Source: Hyphomicrobiales bacterium (GTDB lineage Bacteria > Pseudomonadota > Alphaproteobacteria > Rhizobiales > Rhizobiaceae). Taken from it: a stretch of 64,000 bases of DNA. The DNA lies in contig UBXV01000005.1 in assembly GCA_900469625.1 (NCBI GenBank), positions 169,844 through 233,843 on the forward strand, in the 5' to 3' direction. Each line of letters begins with the position of its first letter. Position 1 is the stretch's first letter. The notes beneath the pieces are model-generated. The model was not told where the DNA came from. It did not search any database and was given only the letters and a program-made list of their open reading frames with translations. The translations under genes and the position numbers were made by a program. Below are positions 59,022-64,000 of the stretch, in pieces.

Positions 59022-60524
59022 CTACTGGAACGATGTCTCGTAGAAGCTTCTGAGCTTGCGCGAGTGCAGCTTCTCGGGCGGCATTGCGGCGAGCTTCTGC
59101 AAGGCGAGGATGCCGATCTTCAGATGTTGGCTCACCTGCGTGCGGTAGAAGGCCGTGGCCATGCCGGGTAGCTTCAACTCGCCGTGCAGCGGCTTGTCGG
59201 AAACACAAAGCAGCGTGCCGTAGGGCACCCGGAAGCGAAAGCCGTTGGCGGCGATCGTCGCCGATTCCATGTCGAGCGCGATGGCGCGCGCCTGCGACAG
59301 GCGCTTGACCGGTCCGCGCTGGTCGCGCAGTTCCCAGTTGCGGTTGTCGATGGTGGCGACCGTGCCGGTGCGCATGATCTGCTTCAGATCGTAGTCGCGA
59401 TAGCCGGTGACCTCTGCCACCGCGTCCTGCAACGCCACCTGCACCTCGGCAAGCGCCGGTAGCGGGATCCAGACAGGCAGGTCGTCGTCGAGCACGTGAT
59501 CTTCACGCATATAGGCATGGGCAAGCACGTAGTCGCCGAGCCGCTGGCTGTTGCGAAGGCCGGCGCAATGCCCGAGCATCAGCCACACATGGGGGCGCAA
59601 AACGGCGATATGGTCGGTGATCGTCTTGGCATTGGACGGGCCGACACCGATATTGACCATCGTGATGCCGCCGTGGCCCTTTTTCTTCAGGTGGTAGGCA
59701 GGCATCTGCGGCAGGCGGGCAAGCGTGTGGTCGGTTTCCGGCTTGTCGGCGCCGGCGGGCGTGATGATGTTGCCCGGCTCGATGAAGGCCGTATAGCCGT
59801 TGCCGCCCTCCGCCATCTGCTGGCGTGCCCAGGCGCAGAATTCGTCGATGTAGAACTGGTAATTGGTGAACAGCACGAAGTTCTGGAAGTGGTTTGCACT
59901 CGTGGCGGTGTAGTGGCTGAGGCGGGCGAGCGAATAGTCGATTCGCTGCGCGGTAAAGGGCGCCAGTGGCGAGGGCTCGCCCGGGCCCGGCTCATAGGAT
60001 CCGTTGGCGATCTCGTCGTCGGTGGTCGTCAGATCTGGCGCGTCGAACAGGTCGCGCAGCGGAATGTCGATGGATTCGCCGGCCGCCGCCTCGACATAGG
60101 CGCCTTCGCCAAAAGCAAAATGCAAGGGGATCGGCGTCGAGGATTCCGACACGGTCACGCCGAGGCCATGGTTGCGGATGAGGTGCCCCAGCTGTTCCTT
60201 CAGGTAATGCCTGAACAGTTTCGGCCGGGTGATCGTCGTGGTGTAGACGCCGGGCGCGCTGACATATCCGAAGGACAGCCTGGAATCGACATGGCCGAAG
60301 CTGCTGGTCTCTATGCTGACCTGCGGATAGCAGGCGCGATAGCGCGTCAACGGGACGCCGTTCTTGCCCAGCCCCTCGAAAGCCTCGGTGAGGAACCGGG
60401 TATTGCGTTCGTAAAGCGCCTCCAGGCAATCGACCGCGGCGGCAGGATCATCGAAGAACTGCGGCTCGAACGGCTCGGGCGTGGAGACGGAAAGGACGGA
60501 GTGGGAAGAGATTCGCTTGTTCAT
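59022..60524 (-). CDS. amn: AMP nucleosidase
   Basis: A 500-residue enzyme of the Amn family, which cleaves AMP to adenine and ribose 5-phosphate and so sets the adenylate pool. It has the N-terminal AMN domain (PQFFDDPAAAVDCLEALYERN; TRPKLFRHYLKEQL) and the C-terminal nucleoside phosphorylase-like domain (KGHGGITMVNIGVGPSNAKTITDH; RPHVWLMLGHCAGLRNSQRLGDYVLAHAYMRED; ALDMESATIAANGFRF). Length fits the 480-500 residues of known Amn. Start ATG 60524. Monocistronic; convergent with the flippase-like gene (22 bases). Confidence 0.95.
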   Translation of the reverse strand: MNKRISSHSVLSVSTPEPFEPQFFDDPAAAVDCLEALYERNTRFLTEAFEGLGKNGVPLTRYRACYPQVSIETSSFGHVDSRLSFGYVSAPGVYTTTITRPKLFRHYLKEQLGHLIRNHGLGVTVSESSTPIPLHFAFGEGAYVEAAAGESIDIPLRDLFDAPDLTTTDDEIANGSYEPGPGEPSPLAPFTAQRIDYSLARLSHYTATSANHFQNFVLFTNYQFYIDEFCAWARQQMAEGGNGYTAFIEPGNIITPAGADKPETDHTLARLPQMPAYHLKKKGHGGITMVNIGVGPSNAKTITDHIAVLRPHVWLMLGHCAGLRNSQRLGDYVLAHAYMREDHVLDDDLPVWIPLPALAEVQVALQDAVAEVTGYRDYDLKQIMRTGTVATIDNRNWELRDQRGPVKRLSQARAIALDMESATIAANGFRFRVPYGTLLCVSDKPLHGELKLPGMATAFYRTQVSQHLKIGILALQKLAAMPPEKLHSRKLRSFYETSFQ

Positions 60525-60601
60525 GTCGCATTATAGGCTGAGGCCTCTGACAAGCAAACGACAAGATGCGAACATGCACAACCGCAGCGAACGGATGCAA
60601 C

Positions 60602-60922
60602 CTAGCGCGGGCCTGCAAGAATGATGGCGCTGCCGACGAGTGCGACGGCCATCCCGGTCAGGTCCCAGCGGTCGGGCCTGATGCCTTCGGCAAGCCACAG
60701 CCACAACAGCGATGCAGCGATATAGACCCCGCCATAGGCGGCATAGGCACGACCTGCGGCTTCGCTGTCGATCAGGGTCAACAGCCAGGCAAACAGCGCC
60801 AGTGACGCGACGCCCGGGATCAGCCACCAGATCGGCTTGTCAAGTTTCAGCCAGGCCCAGAAGGCGAAGCATCCGGCGATTTCAGCAAGGGCGGCAAGGG
60901 CGTAGACGGCATAGGCTGGCAT
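60602..60922 (-). CDS. YnfA-like UPF0060 membrane protein
   Basis: A 106-residue protein with four helices of the UPF0060/YnfA family: [24 protein letters not shown] at the start and [23 protein letters not shown] later. It resembles SMR transporters and has been linked to drug efflux in enterobacteria; the role here is not known. Start ATG 60922 with AAAGGAA upstream. The frame is open to 60976 without support. Confidence 0.93.
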   Translation of the reverse strand: MPAYAVYALAALAEIAGCFAFWAWLKLDKPIWWLIPGVASLALFAWLLTLIDSEAAGRAYAAYGGVYIAASLLWLWLAEGIRPDRWDLTGMAVALVGSAIILAGPR

Positions 60923-60985
60923 AGGCGGCGGGTTCCTTTCAGCGGTGAAGGGATAGGAAGCCGCGCGGGGATGCAAGCGATAAAG

Positions 60986-61014
60986 GCAAATTAAAAGGCG
61001 CCGGTGGCGCCTTT
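60986..61014 (-). terminator. terminator of the small-peptide operon
   Basis: A perfect 9-bp stem AAAGGCGCC/GGCGCCTTT (60994-61002 with 61006-61014) with a 3-base loop; on the minus strand it continues TTTTAATTT. It lies 3 bases after the stop of the 58-aa peptide gene. Confidence 0.85.
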
Positions 61015-61016
61015 GG

Positions 61017-61193
61017 TCAGCTCATGGCTTGACGTTGAAGCGTCACGAAGAGAACGAGGCCAGCCCCCTGCTTGCCGATGCCAAGGCCACTGGCCTTGCT
61101 ATAGGCGAGCGCCCCAACCGGCGCCATCAGCAGGCTGGCAAGTGCAAGAACACGCAGCGAGAGAAAGGCGGATGTGGAAAGGGCGGCCAGCAT
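61017..61193 (-). CDS. 58-aa small exported or membrane peptide, second gene of a micro-operon
   Basis: A 58-residue peptide, [20 protein letters not shown], then [20 protein letters not shown] and a final hydrophobic stretch. It has a signal-like or membrane helix (about 8-30, with an ALA-Y cleavage option) and a second hydrophobic segment near 44-51. Start ATG 61193, with GGAG 8 bases upstream. It begins 13 bases after the stop of the other small gene and is followed directly by a terminator. No family recognised. The tight spacing and terminator are the main support. Confidence 0.6.
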   Translation of the reverse strand: MLAALSTSAFLSLRVLALASLLMAPVGALAYSKASGLGIGKQGAGLVLFVTLQRQAMS

Positions 61194-61206
61194 CTCGGCT
61201 ACTCCG

Positions 61207-61380
61207 TTAGAGCTTGGCTTGGCAATATTGCGCCGTGTGGGCGGTGCAATCCGTCAGCGAACCGAGATAGGTGTTGCTGCGACGGCGTTCGGTATCTGCG
61301 CTGACTGCGGCGGCAAGGGTCATCGCAAAAACAACCATCAGAAGGCTGATAATGGTGAGGCGCCGAGCAAGAATGTCCAT
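61207..61380 (-). CDS. 57-aa small exported peptide with two cysteines
   Basis: A 57-residue precursor, MDILARRLTIISLLMVVFAM, then TLAAAVSADTERRRSNTYLG and the end SLTDCTAHTAQYCQAKL. A clear signal peptide (positive LARR, hydrophobic core, AVSA cleavage at 28) gives a mature peptide of about 29 residues with Cys45 and Cys53 that could form a disulfide. Start ATG 61380; the ribosome-binding site is weak (GGA). It leads the two-gene micro-operon ending at 60986. No known family. Located to periplasm or outside if the signal is used. Confidence 0.62.
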   Translation of the reverse strand: MDILARRLTIISLLMVVFAMTLAAAVSADTERRRSNTYLGSLTDCTAHTAQYCQAKL

Positions 61381-61579
61381 GGTTCTGTCCGTTGGTCTGG
61401 AGGCGGTTCAAATCGATTGAGTGTGTTTTCGCACACCCAAACTGAACTCTTGCTGATATCGTCGTTCATCTGGCGTTCATCTTGCGATTGAAGCCGCCGC
61501 CGTTTTCGCGGGCAGGCGCGTCAAACGGCAGAATCTCGACTGTTCCGTCGCGGGCGCCGAAATCATCGCGCGACATCAA

Positions 61580-61611
61580 ACAAAAAACCCGCCGAAGCGA
61601 TCGACGGGTTT
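61580..61611 (-). terminator. terminator of the DUF2147 gene
   Basis: A 7-bp stem AAACCCG/CGGGTTT (61585-61591 with 61605-61611); on the minus strand it runs into TTTTTTG. It lies about 55 bases after the DUF2147 stop. Confidence 0.75.
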
Positions 61612-61663
61612 GTTCATGGTTGGACAGCGACCGGGAGGCCGCTTCAGCAAGCTCAGGCGAACC

Positions 61664-62005
61664 TTAAAGGCGCGACCAGGTCTGCGATTTGCAGAGAACC
61701 TTGAGCACGCAGCCCTTCATCTTCAGCGAGTTGCCGTTGACGTCGCCTGAGCCACTATAGGTCTTGTCTGTTTCGGGGTCGGTAATTTCGCCGGAATAGC
61801 TGCCGTTCGTGCCGGACAGGTTGCCAATGCGCTTGCCGGCATGTTTGCCGGTCTTCAGCGTGACGCAGAAGGCGCCTCCGCAGGGAGCGATCTCGGCCGT
61901 CGCGCCGGTTGCGGTCTTCCAGTTGCCGACGATCGGTTCGGCGGCACTGGCCGTTCCGGCGACGCCAAGGGCGAGAGCCGATGTCATGAGCAGGGTGCGT
62001 ATCAT
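61664..62005 (-). CDS. DUF2147 family exported protein
   Basis: A 113-residue protein: signal peptide (1-21, ALGVAGTASAAE) and a DUF2147 beta domain (IVGNWKTATGATAEIAPCGGAFCVTL; GCVLKVLCKSQTWSRL). The paired cysteines (CGGAFC and CVLKVLC) suggest disulfides in the periplasm. Family function is unknown. Start ATG 62005 with GGAGGAATG upstream. Monocistronic with a terminator. Confidence 0.9.
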   Translation of the reverse strand: MIRTLLMTSALALGVAGTASAAEPIVGNWKTATGATAEIAPCGGAFCVTLKTGKHAGKRIGNLSGTNGSYSGEITDPETDKTYSGSGDVNGNSLKMKGCVLKVLCKSQTWSRL

Positions 62006-62600
62006 TCATTCCTCCAGATAGAAGGGTCCGGCGCGGTCCGCTTCGCCGGTATCCCTGCAGATATCCTCGTTTGAAAGGCAGTCTCCTCACCGCCGCGTGC
62101 AAGATAGCTTACGCGCACGTAAAGGTAAACTGGCTTGAGCGCGGCCGTTTATGCTTTTTCTTTGCCGGGTTCCGACCGGGAAAAGCCTGGGAAATGCAGC
62201 GGCCTGAAGATGGCAGCTTTTTTCGTGGTTACCGTTTGGTTGAAATCGGCGGTTGAATATTTCGTAAATTTTTATGCGAATGCGCCGGATTTCCTGCCTT
62301 TCGATGTTTAACAAAAACTCAAGTTTACCAAGTGTTTGAACTTTGTTTGTCGCAAATTAATCATGCATTTTAAGCGCGCATTGAAGGACCTCCTGCATAG
62401 TAAGACCCATAAGACGAGCGGAGAAATTCACACCGCCGAATGACCGAAGACGACGCTGCAAAAGATGGCGCGGTTCGGAAAGGCCCTCAAAGAGGCACGG
62501 TCGAACAGGGACCAAAAAACGAATGCTGATCTGGAGCAGGGCCCGCCTCGAAAGGGCGGGCCGCTTCGGAAAACCAACCAGGCAAAACAGGGACAATAAA
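62006..62600. other. intergenic region, no gene recognised
   Basis: About 595 bases. The stretch 62100-62370 is AT-rich and likely holds promoters. A chain of very short overlapping frames (26, 29 and more codons) runs into the Sel1 gene but has no ribosome-binding site. An 8-bp GC hairpin (62540-62547 with 62555-62562) lies in the probable leader of the Sel1 gene. Confidence 0.4.
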
Positions 62601-62867
62601 ATGGCACGCTTTGATATGCAGGTTGCTTCCAATAGCGCGATGGGCGGTGAAAACCAGGCTGAAGTCTTTTGCGAGATGGGTCTGGCCTATGCGACCGGTC
62701 GCGGTCGTCCGGTCGATCTGGTCGCCGCCCACAAATGGTTGAACATCGCGGCGATCAAGGGCTGCGATCGCGCCGTCGATCTGCGCGCCGACCTTTCCAT
62801 GACCATGAGCAAGGCCGACCTCGCGGCAGCCCTGCGTGCCGCCCGCGAGTGGATGACCGTCCACTGA
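62601..62867 (+). CDS. small Sel1-repeat-like protein
   Basis: An 88-residue protein. Residues 27-62 form one Sel1/TPR-like unit (EMGLAYATGRGRPVDLVAAHKWLNIAAIKG), followed by a C-terminal helix LAAALRAAREWM. Such small Sel1 proteins are common in rhizobia; function is unknown, probably protein-protein contact. I start at ATG 62601 (MARFDMQ), which has GGGACAATAAA upstream; the frame is open to 62523. Cytoplasmic. Convergent with the aminotransferase gene. Confidence 0.82.
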   Translation: MARFDMQVASNSAMGGENQAEVFCEMGLAYATGRGRPVDLVAAHKWLNIAAIKGCDRAVDLRADLSMTMSKADLAAALRAAREWMTVH

Positions 62868-62933
62868 GCGACAAGGCGGGGCCCAAGCTCCCATGGCGGC
62901 GCCCGCAAGTGAGCAGGCGCCCGATATCGCGGC

Positions 62934-64000
62934 CTACCGGCCGGAGAGTTTCGCCAGAACCTTTGGCAAGGCGGCCTCAAGCAGTTCCATTTCCGCTTCC
63001 GGCCCGGTGCTGACGCGAATGCAGCGGTTGAGCGGGGCAACGCCGGGCATGCGGATGAAGATGCCATGGTCGCTCATCAGCGTATCGACGATCGCGCGCG
63101 CATGGACCGCATCCCGACCACAATCGATGGCGACAAAGTTGGTCGCCGATATGAGCGGCAACAAGCCGTTCTGCCTGGCGATCTCGGCGATGCGCTCGCG
63201 CGATTGCCCGATCCGTGCCGTGACCGTTGCCAGATAGTCCTGATCGCCAAGTGCCGCGATTGCCGCGGCCACGCCGATCCTGTTCATCCCGAAATGATTG
63301 CGGATCTTGTCGAACGCCTGGGCCGTTCCGGGTGTGGCGATGACATAGCCGACGCGTGAGCCTGCGAGGCCATAGGCCTTGGAGAAGGTCCGCGTGCGCA
63401 GGACGTTGGGCATGTCGATCAACGTGTCGATTGCTGGCAGGGCTTGCCCCGGTGCCGTCTCGCAATAAGCCTCGTCCAGAATGAACAATGTGGTTTCCGG
63501 TAGCGCCTTGGCGAACTCGACGATCCGCTCGGCATTCCACCAGCTTCCCATCGGATTGTCGGGATTGGCGAAATAGACGAGCGGGGCATTCTCTTTTTTC
63601 ACGGCGGCTAGCAATCCCTCGAGATCCTCGCGGTCGCCGAGATAGGGCACTGTCACCAGCCGGCCGCCATGGCCGACGACATGATAGTTGAAGGTCGGAT
63701 AGGCGCCGAGCGACGTCACGACCGGCATGCCCGGCTCGATGACCAGCCGCACGATCTGCCCGAGCAGCCCGTCGATGCCTTCGCCTATGGCAATGTTATC
63801 CGCAGAAACGCCAAGCTGGGTTGCCAGCGCCTGCTTCAGATCATGGTTTTCCGGGTCCGCATATCGCCATGTCGTTGCCGCCGCCTCACGCATCGCCTGA
63901 AGGACGCTCTCGGCCGGGCCGAAGCCGCTTTCGTTGGCACCGATGCGGGCCGCGATCGCCCGTCCGCGCTGTCGCTCGATGGCCTCTGGCCCGACGAAGG
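62934..64000 (-). CDS. HisC-like pyridoxal-phosphate aminotransferase, N-terminus outside window
   Basis: A class I/II aminotransferase; the 355 codons seen run to the window edge, where the reading remains open (FVGPEAIERQRGRAIAARIGANESGFGPAES), so the true start is upstream. The PLP lysine is in RTFSKAYGLAGSRVGY, with YFANPDNPMGSWW and ILDEAYCE as cofactor-contact motifs. The GANES start is typical of histidinol-phosphate aminotransferase-like enzymes. Rhizobial genomes carry several such paralogues acting on histidinol phosphate or aromatic amino acids, and this copy is not in a his operon, so the substrate is open. Confidence 0.9.
   Translation of the reverse strand, partial: FVGPEAIERQRGRAIAARIGANESGFGPAESVLQAMREAAATTWRYADPENHDLKQALATQLGVSADNIAIGEGIDGLLGQIVRLVIEPGMPVVTSLGAYPTFNYHVVGHGGRLVTVPYLGDREDLEGLLAAVKKENAPLVYFANPDNPMGSWWNAERIVEFAKALPETTLFILDEAYCETAPGQALPAIDTLIDMPNVLRTRTFSKAYGLAGSRVGYVIATPGTAQAFDKIRNHFGMNRIGVAAAIAALGDQDYLATVTARIGQSRERIAEIARQNGLLPLISATNFVAIDCGRDAVHARAIVDTLMSDHGIFIRMPGVAPLNRCIRVSTGPEAEMELLEAALPKVLAKLSGR

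Noticed and set aside
62363-62600. Chain of three short frames overlapping stop-to-start before the Sel1 gene
   Set aside because: Attractive as a leader-peptide cascade, but no ribosome-binding site before any of them and the peptides look random.

Overview
The window is a gene-dense (one gene per kb), GC-rich chromosomal segment from an alphaproteobacterium, almost certainly a member of the Rhizobiaceae (Rhizobium / Agrobacterium / Sinorhizobium type). This rests on the gene set and order: an Mrp antiporter operon next to a Ros/MucR zinc-finger regulator whose Cys79, Cys82, His92 and His97 match the Ros numbering, a DivJ-like kinase, a FeuN-FeuP-FeuQ cluster, the cycHJKL-degP-two-component-glnE-pleC block, many rhizobial DUF families (DUF5330, DUF1491, DUF2336, DUF2147, DUF1254/DUF1214), and promoter motifs for CtrA and the general stress sigma factor EcfG. 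The genus cannot be fixed from sequence reading alone. I saw no rRNA, tRNA, insertion sequence, phage or CRISPR; the window looks like core chromosome.

Layout. 1-3780: Mrp (Pha/Mnh) Na+/H+ antiporter operon, mrpA truncated by the window edge. 4186-4717: mucR/ros and its terminator. 5284-7301 (minus): sufE, an Ala-rich coiled-coil protein and a DUF5330 protein. 7919-10926: DivJ-like kinase, peptidoglycan-binding protein, DUF1491. 10945-11906: MerR regulator read from its own MerR-type promoter. 11940-16207: DUF2336, SH3b, YqjD-like and other envelope/stress genes with CtrA-like and EcfG sites. 16328-18532: class A penicillin-binding protein. 18789-20709: YcgN, GNAT, YjbR and a 46-aa protein. 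21766-24109: feuN-feuP-feuQ. 24280-28849: lipoprotein, then cytochrome c maturation genes ccmI-E-F-H. 29061-35849: degP, a second two-component pair and glnE. 35828-41021 (minus): pleC and pepN. 41443-46663: transporters, two paralogous micro-ORFs, a UDG-family protein and an Hsp70-like protein. 47146-54343: ETF-QO, hydrolase/CGNR pair, betaine-type ABC transporter lacking an ATPase, EamA exporter with divergent Lrp regulator. 54486-60922: diacylglycerol-kinase-like protein, a GT39/GT2/flippase-like glycosylation module, AMP nucleosidase and YnfA. 61017-64000: two small exported peptides, DUF2147, a Sel1-like protein and the C-terminal part of an HisC-like aminotransferase.

How the parts fit. 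Several blocks concern the cell envelope and its surveillance: FeuNPQ, DegP with its downstream two-component pair, the class A PBP, peptidoglycan-binding and SH3b proteins, and the glycosyltransferase module. Two kinases of the DivK/CtrA cell-cycle circuit (DivJ-like and PleC-like) lie about 26 kb apart in one window, and CtrA-type boxes occur between them and at pleC. The least explained items are micro-ORFs: a two-gene operon for short exported peptides (61017-61380), tandem paralogous micro-ORFs with a shared ribosome-binding leader (43895-44284), a 46-aa gene with its own terminator (20569-20709), and an orphan perfect 15-bp hairpin in a 1-kb gene-free stretch upstream of feuN.
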